A stretch of 64,000 bases of DNA, from the NCBI GenBank assembly GCA_031363915.1, contig JANLVI010000009.1:1-64000 (forward strand), given 5' to 3'. A model generated the notes under the pieces. It was not told the origin of the DNA. It saw only the letters and a list, made by a program, of their open reading frames with translations, and made no database searches. Shown in pieces: positions 8,083 through 16,430 of this stretch. The DNA comes from JANLVI01 sp031363915 (lineage in GTDB: Bacteria > Vulcanimicrobiota > Vulcanimicrobiia > Vulcanimicrobiales > Vulcanimicrobiaceae). A program made the position numbers and the translations under genes. Every line of letters begins with the position of its first letter. Position 1 is the first letter of the stretch.

Positions 8083-10125
8083 GTGCATCCACGTGCCCTC
8101 ACCGCCTCGCTCATCGCCGCTATCGTCGCACTCACGGCCGCTGCGCCGTCCCCGACGCCGCAAGTAACCGACAACGCGATCCTCGCGATCGATTGGACCC
8201 TCACGCCCACGCAGATCAAGGTGTCGTGCGCGCAAGCGATCGCTACGGCAAATACCGCGATCGGCCGCATCGTCTCCGTCCCGGTCCGCGGGCGCACGTT
8301 CGCCACGGTCGTTGCGCCGCTCGAAGCGGCGTTCGCGGATTTGAACGATCGCACGGCCGCGCAGCAGTTCCTCTACAACGTATCGACCTCAGCGCCAGTT
8401 CGTGATGCCTCGAACGCGTGCAGCACGCAAATCGGCAACTTTGCAAGCGAAGCGACCGCACGACCCGATCTCTATCTCGCCCTTGCCGCCGCGCAGTCGA
8501 GTAAGACAGCCTCCGGCGACGCGCAGATGAAAATCACCGACCTTTGGGCGATCGCCGCGCGCCGCGCCGGTGCGGGACTATCCGATCAGAAACGCCGCCA
8601 ATTCGTCGCGCTCAACAAACGGCTCACCGTCTTGCAGAACGCCTTCGCGGCGAACCTCGGCAACGATCAGACGACGATCGTTTTGCCGTCCGCGCTCGTC
8701 GCGGGTCTGCCCAATGACTTCACAGCCGGTTTGAAAACAAACCCGGCCGGTTCGTCGATCGTGCCGGTGAACGAGAGCACGTATCCGACGTTCATGCAAA
8801 ACGCGTCGGTCTCGTCTGCACGCAAACAGATGTATTTTGCGTACGAGAATCGTGCAGCAACGAAGAACGTTGCCCTGCTCGAGCAGGCTATCGGTGTGCG
8901 CGATTCGCTCGCCCATCTCTTTGGATATCCGACGTGGGCGGCATACGTGCTCGCCGACCGCATGGCACAAACCCCTACGCGCGTGAACGATTTTCTGAAG
9001 CAGATCGACACGGCGATCTTACCGAAGGCACGTAGTGAGTTCGCGACGCTTGCGGCGCTCAATGGCGGAACGCTGCAGCCTTGGGACGAGCGCTTCGTCG
9101 AGAACAACCTGCGCAAATCGAAATACGCCGTCGACACAAACGCCATCCGCCAGTATTTTCCACTCCAGCACACGATCGATAGCGTGCTTACGATCTACTC
9201 CAAGTTGCTGGGCGTGCAGTTTACGCGCGTCGCACAGCCGAACGACTGGAACGGCGAAGTCCTCAATTACACCGTCGCCGACACGGCGACCGGCAAACTC
9301 ATCGGGACATTCTATCTCGATCTCTATCCGCGTCCGGGCAAGTACGATCACTTCGCAAACTTTCCGCTCGTAACGCGCCGCGTGTTGCCGGACGGCAACG
9401 TACGCGCGCCGATCGCCGCGATCGTCGGCAACTGGCCGCGTCCGGCAGCCGGGAAACCGGCGTTACTCTCGCACGACGACGTCGAGACGTTTTTCCACGA
9501 GTTTGGCCACAATATGGCCGCCATGCTCGCAAACGAACCGTATGAGACGCTTACCAACGGCTTCCGTCAAGACTTCGTCGAGGCGCCCTCGCAGATGCTC
9601 GAAAACTGGGTCTGGGATCCGGCGATCCTCAAAGAGCTCAGCTCGAATCTCACCACCGGCGCGCCATTGCCGGACGACCTCATCGCAAAGATGATCGCCG
9701 CGCGCTACTTCGACTACTCGCTCTCGACCACGCAGCAGATTCTCTACGCGTCGGTCGACATGGCGTATCACACGGCTGGCCGCCGCGTCGATACGACCGC
9801 GACCTGGAAGCGCATCCAAGAAGCGGTCACGCCGAATCAATTCGTCGCGGGCACGCACCCGCAAGCGAGCTTCGGCCACTTGATGGGCGGTTACGATGCA
9901 GGTTACTACGGTTATCAGTGGTCGAAAGTCTACGCACAGGACATGTTCACCGCATTCCAATCCGCAGGACTCGAAAATGCGGCGATCGGTATGAAATATC
10001 GGACGGATGTCCTCGCACCCGCGCGCACGTACGAACCCGATGCGGAAGTGGCAAAACTGCTCGGGCGGCCGATGAGCCCGAACGCGTTCTATCAAGAACT
10101 CGGGATCGTGCCCCCCGCCCCGTGA
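8083..10125 (+). CDS. Secreted M3 family oligopeptidase (thimet-like)
   Basis: Zinc metallopeptidase predicted to cut short peptides. GTG at 8083 was chosen because GGGAGA lies just upstream and the product then begins with a signal peptide (ALTASLIAAIVALTAAA) instead of a hydrophilic tail. The 680-residue mature region is helical as in M3 enzymes, with the zinc site HEFGH at about residues 472-476 and a downstream substrate-binding region (YDAGYYGYQWSKVYAQDMF). Export is unusual, since most M3 enzymes are cytosolic, but known in some bacteria. Its stop overlaps the GTG of the ABC ATPase, so it belongs to the ABC operon. Confidence 0.9.
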   Translation: MHPRALTASLIAAIVALTAAAPSPTPQVTDNAILAIDWTLTPTQIKVSCAQAIATANTAIGRIVSVPVRGRTFATVVAPLEAAFADLNDRTAAQQFLYNVSTSAPVRDASNACSTQIGNFASEATARPDLYLALAAAQSSKTASGDAQMKITDLWAIAARRAGAGLSDQKRRQFVALNKRLTVLQNAFAANLGNDQTTIVLPSALVAGLPNDFTAGLKTNPAGSSIVPVNESTYPTFMQNASVSSARKQMYFAYENRAATKNVALLEQAIGVRDSLAHLFGYPTWAAYVLADRMAQTPTRVNDFLKQIDTAILPKARSEFATLAALNGGTLQPWDERFVENNLRKSKYAVDTNAIRQYFPLQHTIDSVLTIYSKLLGVQFTRVAQPNDWNGEVLNYTVADTATGKLIGTFYLDLYPRPGKYDHFANFPLVTRRVLPDGNVRAPIAAIVGNWPRPAAGKPALLSHDDVETFFHEFGHNMAAMLANEPYETLTNGFRQDFVEAPSQMLENWVWDPAILKELSSNLTTGAPLPDDLIAKMIAARYFDYSLSTTQQILYASVDMAYHTAGRRVDTTATWKRIQEAVTPNQFVAGTHPQASFGHLMGGYDAGYYGYQWSKVYAQDMFTAFQSAGLENAAIGMKYRTDVLAPARTYEPDAEVAKLLGRPMSPNAFYQELGIVPPAP

Positions 10126-10817
10126 GTGTGCTCGTGAGCGTACGGGATCTCACGAAGATCCACGCCGCCGGCAAGCCGACCGAAGTCAGCGCTCTCGACG
10201 GCATCTCGTTTGACGTGCCGCGCGGGGCGTTCTATGCGATCGTGGGCGAAAGTGGCAGCGGCAAAACCACGCTGATGCACGTCCTCGGCGGTCTCGACCG
10301 CGCGACCAGCGGCAACGTCATCGTCGACGGCGTCGATCTTGCTGGATCGCGCGCCTCGCTTGCGTCGCTGCGCGCAAACAAAATAGGCTTCATCTTCCAA
10401 GGCTTCAACCTGATCTCATCTCTCGACGCACTCGAGAACGTCGTCCTGGCGGGACACTATGCGCGCGTCGCACCCGCCGTTGCGCGCTCCCGTGCGCGTT
10501 CGCTGCTCGCGGATGTGGGACTCGCCGAACGCATGCATCATCTTCCCGCGCAACTCAGCGGCGGGCAACAGCAGCGTGTGGCAATCGCACGCGCGCTCAT
10601 CAACGAACCCGCGCTGATCCTTGCCGACGAGCCGACCGGCGAGCTCGATACCAAAACGGCTGATGCCGTCCTCGCCTTGCTTGAAAAACTCAACCGCGAG
10701 CGCGGCCAGACGATCGTCGTCGTCACGCATAGTCCGACCGTCTGGCATCGCGCGCAGCGCGTCATTCGCCTCGCGGACGGGCGCATCGAATCGATCGAGG
10801 ACGCCGTCGTTGCGTAG
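10122..10817 (+). CDS. ABC transporter ATP-binding protein (MacB/LolD/YbbA type)
   Basis: 231-residue ATPase: Walker A GESGSGKTT (about residues 41-49), Q-loop FIFQGFN, signature LSGGQQQR, Walker B LILADEPT and switch His in VVTHSP. GTG at 10122 overlaps the M3 peptidase stop (GTGA). It is the natural partner of the permease at 6863. The next gene, a GDSL lipoprotein, overlaps it by 8 bases; the ATPase plus GDSL esterase pairing recalls the ybbA-tesA neighbourhood of enterobacteria. Confidence 0.93.
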   Translation: MSVLVSVRDLTKIHAAGKPTEVSALDGISFDVPRGAFYAIVGESGSGKTTLMHVLGGLDRATSGNVIVDGVDLAGSRASLASLRANKIGFIFQGFNLISSLDALENVVLAGHYARVAPAVARSRARSLLADVGLAERMHHLPAQLSGGQQQRVAIARALINEPALILADEPTGELDTKTADAVLALLEKLNRERGQTIVVVTHSPTVWHRAQRVIRLADGRIESIEDAVVA

Positions 10818-11526
10818 CATCATCATCTTCGCACTCGCATTGATCGCAGGATGCGCCCGTACGGCCCCTCCGCACGCCGCCGCACGGTCGACGCCGGCCG
10901 GCAGACCCGTCGCGATCAGCGTGCTTGGCGATAGCCTTGCGTTCGGCACAGGTGCCTCCGAACCGACCGGGGGCTTCGCCTTTCGTCTCTACGAGTCGAT
11001 CGAGCGCGAACGACCCGGCAGCGAGATCACAAACGACGCGATCGGCGGCACGACCATTGCTGACGTGCTGCGTTTGGAAGGCGCGCGGCTGCACGGTACG
11101 CATCCCGACCTCGTGATTCTTTGCGTCGGCGGGAACGATGTAGTGCGCCGCACCGATCCGCGTGCGTTTGCCCGCTCGTACACGCAACTCGTCGACGCGA
11201 TTCGCCGCGAAGTCCCGCAAGCCAAACTCGTGCTCTTCGGCGTCCCCAACGTCGCGATCAGTCCGCTCTTTGCCGACTTCGACGCACGGGCGATCGCTCT
11301 GTTTTCGCTTCAAGACGATGCCGCAGTTCGTGCGAACGCCGCGCGTACCGGAGCTGGATTCGTCGATCTCTTCGCCCTCTCGCAAAGCGCCAAAGACCGC
11401 CCCGGCTTTTTCTCGAGCGATCAGTTTCACCCATCGGATGACGGGCACGAGCGTATCGCGACACGCGCGCTTCCAACCATCGAGCGCGCGCTCTCCACCG
11501 TAACGCGGGTTCGGCCTCCGGTGTAG
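10810..11526 (+). CDS. SGNH/GDSL-hydrolase lipoprotein (TesA-like esterase)
   Basis: TTG at 10810 overlaps the ATPase stop and gives a lipoprotein signal (SIIIFALALIAGC) with Cys as lipidation site. The 238-residue protein has the SGNH blocks: VLGDSLAFG with nucleophile Ser, GGTTIADVL, GGND with the oxyanion Asn, and DQFHPSDDGH with catalytic Asp and His. It is a predicted esterase, lysophospholipase or thioesterase at the cell surface. Its tight coupling to the ABC genes suggests action on a lipid-related substrate, which is inference only. Confidence 0.88.
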   Translation: MRSIIIFALALIAGCARTAPPHAAARSTPAGRPVAISVLGDSLAFGTGASEPTGGFAFRLYESIERERPGSEITNDAIGGTTIADVLRLEGARLHGTHPDLVILCVGGNDVVRRTDPRAFARSYTQLVDAIRREVPQAKLVLFGVPNVAISPLFADFDARAIALFSLQDDAAVRANAARTGAGFVDLFALSQSAKDRPGFFSSDQFHPSDDGHERIATRALPTIERALSTVTRVRPPV

Positions 11527-11539
11527 AGAACGAGCCCGC

Positions 11540-12043
11540 ATGCTGCAAAATTTGAGCCAGCCGAGCGGCCTCTTGAGTATCATCTCGGCGATGATTACGC
11601 CGGCGATCCTCATTCTCGCGACGGGTTCGCTCGTCGCATCGACGCTGACGCGTCTCGGTCGTATCGTCGACCGCGCGCGCGCCTTGCTGCACGATATCCG
11701 CGAGTTTCGCGGGACCGGCGATACGATCAATACGGTCCTCAGTGAAAATTGGCTCAAGAGCTACGATCGCCGCGCGGCCTTTGCAGAACGCGCGCTTACG
11801 ATCTACTACGTTGCGATTTTCTTGTTCGTCGCGGCGAGCCTTGCAATCGCCATCGACGACATTACGCGCGGCTACGTGCCCTGGCTGGCGCTCGTGCTTA
11901 CCGTCAGCGGTGCGTTTTGTCTTTTCGCCGGCACCGCAGCGCTGGTGCTCGAGACCAACATCGCGACCGGACAAATTCGCTTGGAGATCGACGCCACGAT
12001 GAGCGCCGACCTCCAAGCGACGAGCGCCCCGCCTCGGCGCTGA
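11540..12043 (+). CDS. DUF2721 family membrane protein
   Basis: 167 residues with three hydrophobic segments: about 11-32 (LSIISAMITPAILILATGSL), 88-108 (IYYVAIFLFVAASLAIAI) and 115-138. Between the first two is a basic amphipathic stretch (LGRIVDRARALLHDIREF) typical of DUF2721. Function is unknown. It starts 13 bases after the lipoprotein and ends the five-gene ABC run. Confidence 0.75.
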   Translation: MLQNLSQPSGLLSIISAMITPAILILATGSLVASTLTRLGRIVDRARALLHDIREFRGTGDTINTVLSENWLKSYDRRAAFAERALTIYYVAIFLFVAASLAIAIDDITRGYVPWLALVLTVSGAFCLFAGTAALVLETNIATGQIRLEIDATMSADLQATSAPPRR

Positions 12044-12148
12044 GATCCGCCCACCGGCACGCTTGATTTCTCCGCAGCGTGAAACGTGCTATCGATAACG
12101 AGCGCCTTTGCTGAAAAGGGCGTGCGCGAGCGCGGCGAAGGATCACGT

Positions 12149-13249
12149 GTGAACACGCTTATCGACCCCGCACTGCAAAACCTTGCCTTCGATCATCTCG
12201 AATTCTACGTCGGCAATGCCAAGCAGGCCGCGCATTATTATTGTACGGCTTTTGGTTTCGAACTGATTGCCTACCGTGGACCCGAGACGGGTATTTACGA
12301 CCGCGTCTCGTATGCGATCCGACAAAACGATCTCTTGATCGTGCTCACCGGTTCGCTCGGCACGCGAGACGCTATCGCCGAACACGTCGCCCGCCACGGT
12401 GATGGCGTGCGCGATGTTGCGATCACGGTCGACGATGCTCGTGCCGCGTTCGGCGCAGCGGTCGGCGGCGGCGCGAAGCCGATCGCCGATCCGTGGACGA
12501 CCGAAGACGCGCACGGCCGCGTCGTCTGCGCGTCAATCGGCACGTATGGCGATACGATCCACACCTTCGTCCAGCGCCGAGGCTACACGGGTCCGTTCAT
12601 GCCGGGATTCGTGCCGGTGACCGGCGCGCATACGCCTGCCGTCGGTCTCTCACATATCGATCATTGCGTCGGCAACGTCGGCTGGAACGAGATGGATCGC
12701 TGGGTGCAGTACTACGAACGGGCACTGGGTTTCACGCAACTCGTGTCGTTCGACGACAAAGACATCTCCACCGAATACACGGCGCTCAAATCGAAAGTCG
12801 TCACCGATGCAAAGCACCGCGTGAAGCTCCCGATCAACGAGCCCGCGGTCGGCAAGAAGCAATCGCAGATCGAAGAATATCTCAACTCGTACGGCGGACC
12901 CGGTGTCCAGCACATCGCGATTGCTACGAACGACATCATCGCGACCGTGCGGGCGTTGCGCGCGAACGGCGTCGAGTTCCTTGAATCGCCCGACTCATAT
13001 TATGCGGAGTTTGGCACGCGCATCGGCGCAATCGATGAGGATATTGCCGTCCTGCGCGAACTCAGCATCCTCGTCGATCGTGACGACCTGGGCTACATGC
13101 TGCAGATTTTCACCAAGCCGCTGCAAGACCGGCCGACGATGTTCTTCGAGATCATCCAGCGACACGGCAGTCTCTCGTTTGGCAAAGGGAACTTCAAGGC
13201 GCTCTTCGTGTCGATCGAAGCCGAGCAAGCCAAGCGAGGCGCTCTCTAA
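12149..13249 (+). CDS. hppD: 4-hydroxyphenylpyruvate dioxygenase
   Basis: Fe(II) enzyme turning 4-hydroxyphenylpyruvate into homogentisate in tyrosine breakdown, cytosolic. GTG at 12149 follows GAAGGA and gives 366 residues, the normal length. Two vicinal-oxygen-chelate halves are visible. The iron ligands fit His in LSHIDHCVGNV, His in GPGVQHIAIAT and Glu in FFEIIQRHG near the C-terminus. The related 4-hydroxymandelate synthase is an alternative, but a homogentisate dioxygenase gene at 51118 supports HPPD. The stop overlaps that of the convergent STAS gene by 4 bases. Confidence 0.93.
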   Translation: MNTLIDPALQNLAFDHLEFYVGNAKQAAHYYCTAFGFELIAYRGPETGIYDRVSYAIRQNDLLIVLTGSLGTRDAIAEHVARHGDGVRDVAITVDDARAAFGAAVGGGAKPIADPWTTEDAHGRVVCASIGTYGDTIHTFVQRRGYTGPFMPGFVPVTGAHTPAVGLSHIDHCVGNVGWNEMDRWVQYYERALGFTQLVSFDDKDISTEYTALKSKVVTDAKHRVKLPINEPAVGKKQSQIEEYLNSYGGPGVQHIAIATNDIIATVRALRANGVEFLESPDSYYAEFGTRIGAIDEDIAVLRELSILVDRDDLGYMLQIFTKPLQDRPTMFFEIIQRHGSLSFGKGNFKALFVSIEAEQAKRGAL

Positions 13250-13596
13250 GACCTGACGAGGGCGAGAAACCGGACCGCCGCAGCGATCGTCGGGGAGTGC
13301 GAGATGGGCCGGATCCGGTCCTGCTCGAAAAACGAGAGCGCAGAGTTACGGTCGTCGATGACGACAACGAAATGTTGGCCCGGGTGGAGCGTTCCGACGA
13401 TTTGATCGCACACCGCGATTGCGACGCAATCGATCCGCCGGCACTGGGCGAGCGAGAGGACGATGCTCTCGTGCGTCGCCAGAGGTTCGGCGACGGTGGC
13501 GACCAGCGCCTCGGCTCCCGCGGCATCGAAATCACCCGCGGCGATAATCAGCGTCGTGTGCGCGGTCAACCGATGGACATCAAAAGTAGCCGTCAC
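13246..13596 (-). CDS. STAS-domain protein (anti-sigma antagonist-like)
   Basis: 116 residues with alternating strands and helices as in SpoIIAA-type STAS domains: HTTLIIAAGDFDAAGAEALV, then ESIVLSLAQCRRIDCVAIAVCDQI, then HFVVVIDDRNSALSFFE. The usual D-S/T-x-G phosphorylation loop is replaced by RRIDCVAIA, which lacks a serine, so phospho-switching is doubtful. It may bind a partner kinase or sigma regulator not in this window. Identification rests on fold pattern only. Confidence 0.55.
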   Translation of the reverse strand: MTATFDVHRLTAHTTLIIAAGDFDAAGAEALVATVAEPLATHESIVLSLAQCRRIDCVAIAVCDQIVGTLHPGQHFVVVIDDRNSALSFFEQDRIRPISHSPTIAAAVRFLALVRS

Positions 13597-13688
13597 GTCC
13601 TGTCAAGCGTAGGGGTTCACGGCCGGTCCCACCGTGCCGGAAATCACGCGACCGTAAACTTTCCCGGTGCCGCGCCGAAAGCAAACGT

Positions 13689-14015
13689 ATGAAGGACCGT
13701 TCGTTTGCCGATTTCTTGATCGGGGCGTTAGCCTGCATTTCTCTTGCCGCCGTTTATACGCTCGTCAACACCGCGCAGGCCGAGTCTTCCCGCGCGTCCG
13801 CGCCCGTCGGCGAGCTCCGCCGCCACGCTGATGGCCGGTTCGAACTCCCCAAGCGCCGCCGCCGCAAACGGACGATCGAAGACGCTTGCCGTCACTGTGG
13901 GGGCTCGGGCAGCTGCACGCAGTGCGGTCCGGAACCGTGCCGAGTCTGCCGCGGCAACGGCGCCCAACCACGTGACCCCGCGCTCATCGCGCGTCTGGAC
14001 GCGCTCTGGGGATAA
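13689..14015 (+). CDS. Small membrane-anchored protein with CxxCxGxG-like zinc knuckles
   Basis: 108 residues: an N-terminal membrane or signal segment (FLIGALACISLAAVYTLV), a basic linker rich in Arg and Lys (KRRRRKR), and a C-terminal cysteine cluster CRHCGGSG, CTQCGP, CRVCRGNG. These resemble the zinc-binding repeats of DnaJ but are shorter and there is no J domain. It starts 11 bases before deoC, so it may share its transcript. Function unknown; a zinc-binding structural or disulfide role is possible. Confidence 0.55.
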   Translation: MKDRSFADFLIGALACISLAAVYTLVNTAQAESSRASAPVGELRRHADGRFELPKRRRRKRTIEDACRHCGGSGSCTQCGPEPCRVCRGNGAQPRDPALIARLDALWG

Positions 14016-14026
14016 CCGCCGGGGGG

Positions 14027-14941
14027 ATGCACCGGACTGTCTCGACGAAGCGCTTACGACCGATGGCACTTCTCTCACCGACAACCGATGCCGTGATGCT
14101 CGAAGCGCGGGCGGCATCGTTTGCAAAGCGGTCGATCAAAGCCGATTCCAAACGGCTTGCGATCGATCTTGCGATTCGCTGTATCGACCTTACGACGCTC
14201 GAAGGGCGAGATTCGCCCGGCCGCGTGCGCACGCTCTGTGCCAAAGCGCTAGCACCCGGCGAAGGTGCGCCGCCCGTTGCGGCGGTCTGCGTCTACCCCA
14301 GTCTTGTCGCCGTCGCAAAGGCCGCGCTTGGCGGGTCGACGCTTGCGGTCGCGTCGGTGGCGACGTCGTTCCCGAGCGGACTCTCAGCGCTTGCGGTGCG
14401 TCTGGACGATGCGCGCGCGGCGCTGGAAGCCGGTGCGGATGAGATCGATATGGTGATCGACCGCGGCGCGTTTTTAGCCGGCGATGAGACGCGCGTCGCG
14501 CACGAGATCGCCGCCGTCAAAGACGTCTGCGGCGCGGTGCATCTCAAAGTCATCCTCGAAACGGGCGAACTCGGTTCGTACGATGCGATCCGGCGCGCGA
14601 GCGACATCGCGCTCGAGAATGGCGCCGACTTCATCAAAACATCGACCGGCAAAATCGGTACCTCCGCGACGCTTCCAACAGCGCTCGTCATGTGCGAGGC
14701 GATCCGCGACTTCGAGCGTCGGACGGGCGAGCGGCGCGGCCTAAAAATTGCCGGCGGTGTGCGCAATACGAAGTCGGCGATCGCCTATCTCGTGCTCGTC
14801 GCCGAGACGCTCGGCGATGCTTGGCTCGATCCGGCACTCTTCCGCATCGGCGCATCGGCCCTGCTCGACGACCTGCTCATGCAGCGTCAATCCGGTCGCA
14901 CCGGCCGCTACGCCTCCGTCGACTACTTCCCGAAGGACTAA
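14027..14941 (+). CDS. deoC: Deoxyribose-phosphate aldolase
   Basis: Cleaves 2-deoxyribose-5-phosphate to glyceraldehyde-3-phosphate and acetaldehyde. The TIM-barrel protein has AAVCVYPSLVAVAK, the aldolase strand GADEIDMVIDRGAFL, LKVILETGEL and the Schiff-base lysine in DFIKTSTGKIG, then KIAGGVRNTKSAIAYL. From ATG 14027 it has 304 residues with a 12-residue extra leader; ATG 14063 (MALLSP) is an equally plausible start. The aldehyde dehydrogenase begins 3 bases after the stop and can remove the acetaldehyde. Confidence 0.93.
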   Translation: MHRTVSTKRLRPMALLSPTTDAVMLEARAASFAKRSIKADSKRLAIDLAIRCIDLTTLEGRDSPGRVRTLCAKALAPGEGAPPVAAVCVYPSLVAVAKAALGGSTLAVASVATSFPSGLSALAVRLDDARAALEAGADEIDMVIDRGAFLAGDETRVAHEIAAVKDVCGAVHLKVILETGELGSYDAIRRASDIALENGADFIKTSTGKIGTSATLPTALVMCEAIRDFERRTGERRGLKIAGGVRNTKSAIAYLVLVAETLGDAWLDPALFRIGASALLDDLLMQRQSGRTGRYASVDYFPKD

Positions 14942-14944
14942 CCG

Positions 14945-16381
14945 ATGTCGCTGCTGACCTACGCACCCGCACTCGAATCGACAGCGCCGGCAAAAATCGC
15001 CGAATGCTACGATCACTTCATCGGCGGGAAATGGACGCCCTCAGCGAGCGGAACGAGGTTCTTTACGACCAACCCCGCGACCGAAGCGCCGATCGCACAA
15101 GTGGCGACGGGCGATCCGCGCGACGTCGACCGCGCCGTTGCCGCCGCACGCACCGCGTACGAAAAATACTGGAAACCGATGCGTCCGGCCGAGCGGGCGA
15201 AATATATCTATCGCATCGCACGTGCGATCACGGAACGCTCGCGGGAACTTGCAATCATCGAGACGATCGACGGCGGGAAGCCGATCAAAGAGTCGCGCGA
15301 CTTCGACATCCCGCAGGCCGCCGCGCATTTTTTCTATTATGCGGGTTGGGCGGATAAACTTACTTGGGCGATGCGTGCGGGCCGTGTGCCGGAATCGCTC
15401 GGCGTTGTGGGCGCGATCGTGCCTTGGAATTTTCCGCTCTTGATGGCGGCGTGGAAGATCGCTCCAGCGATCGCCTGCGGCAACACGATCGTACTCAAAC
15501 CGGCCGAAACGACGCCGCTTACGGCGCTCGTGCTCGCGCAGATCGTCGAAGATGCAGATCTCCCGCCGGGCGTCGTCAACGTCGTGACCGGCGACGGCAC
15601 AACCGGCGCGTCGCTCGTCGCCCACGGGAATGTCGATAAGATCGCATTCACGGGCTCGACCGAGGTCGGCAAGATCATCCAGCGCACTCTCGCCGGCATG
15701 CAGAAATCGGTCACCCTCGAACTCGGCGGCAAAGCGGCGAACATCGTTTTCGCCGATGCGCCGCTCGATCAAGCTGTCGAAGGCGTCGTCAACGGGATCT
15801 ACTTCAACCAGGGGCACGTGTGCTGCGCGGGCTCGCGTCTGCTCGTGCAAGAGAACGTGCACGACGCGGTTGTCGAGCGGCTGCGCGAGCGCATCGGCAC
15901 GCTGCGCCTGGGCAATCCGCTCGACAAGAATACGGATATCGGCGCGATCAATTCGCGCGCACAGCACACGAAAATCCTCGAACTCATCGCCAGCGGTGTT
16001 GCCGAGGGCGCAACGCTCGTCCAGGCCCCAGCCGACCTGCCCGAAGCGGGGTTCTGGATTCCGCCGACCTTCTTCACCGGCGTGAGTCCCTCGCTCCGTA
16101 TCGCCCAAGAAGAAATCTTCGGCCCGGTGCTTTCGATCATGACGTTCCGCACCGCCGACGAAGCGATCGAAAAAGCCAATAACACGCCGTACGGACTCTC
16201 AGCCGGCGTTTGGACCGACAAAGGCGCGAAGAGTATGTACGTCGCGCAACGCCTCCGCGCGGGCGTCGTGTGGTGCAACACGTTCAATCAATTCGACCCG
16301 AGCGCGCCCTTTGGAGGCTACCGTGAGTCAGGGTACGGCCGCGAAGGCGGCGTTGCCGGCCTCGAGGCCTATCTCCGGTAG
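14945..16381 (+). CDS. NAD(P)-dependent aldehyde dehydrogenase
   Basis: 478-residue class 3-fold aldehyde dehydrogenase. Visible are the cofactor region PWNFPLLMAAWKIAPA, GSTEVG, the general-base motif LELGGKAAN, and the catalytic cysteine in GHVCCAGSR, with EEIFGPVL and a C-terminal PFGGYRESGYGREGG. Placed 3 bases after deoC, it most simply oxidises the acetaldehyde made by DeoC to acetate, though substrate cannot be read from sequence. It may be coregulated with deoC and the upstream zinc-knuckle gene. Confidence 0.92.
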   Translation: MSLLTYAPALESTAPAKIAECYDHFIGGKWTPSASGTRFFTTNPATEAPIAQVATGDPRDVDRAVAAARTAYEKYWKPMRPAERAKYIYRIARAITERSRELAIIETIDGGKPIKESRDFDIPQAAAHFFYYAGWADKLTWAMRAGRVPESLGVVGAIVPWNFPLLMAAWKIAPAIACGNTIVLKPAETTPLTALVLAQIVEDADLPPGVVNVVTGDGTTGASLVAHGNVDKIAFTGSTEVGKIIQRTLAGMQKSVTLELGGKAANIVFADAPLDQAVEGVVNGIYFNQGHVCCAGSRLLVQENVHDAVVERLRERIGTLRLGNPLDKNTDIGAINSRAQHTKILELIASGVAEGATLVQAPADLPEAGFWIPPTFFTGVSPSLRIAQEEIFGPVLSIMTFRTADEAIEKANNTPYGLSAGVWTDKGAKSMYVAQRLRAGVVWCNTFNQFDPSAPFGGYRESGYGREGGVAGLEAYLR

Positions 16382-16392
16382 GAACATGGAAC

Positions 16393-16421
16393 CTATCGGC
16401 ACCCTACGACTCTGCCGATAG
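16393..16421 (+). terminator. Hairpin between aldehyde dehydrogenase and the GGDEF/EAL gene
   Basis: CTATCGGCA (16393-16401) and TGCCGATAG (16413-16421) form a perfect 9-bp stem with an 11-base loop. It begins 12 bases after the aldehyde dehydrogenase stop and ends 9 bases before the next start. There is no U run, so a factor-independent terminator is uncertain; it could be an attenuating or regulatory hairpin. Confidence 0.4.
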
Positions 16422-16430
16422 CAAAGCTAG

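Noticed and set aside
15041..16108. Long minus-strand frame inside the aldehyde dehydrogenase gene
   Set aside because: Antisense shadow with strongly biased composition and no family signal.
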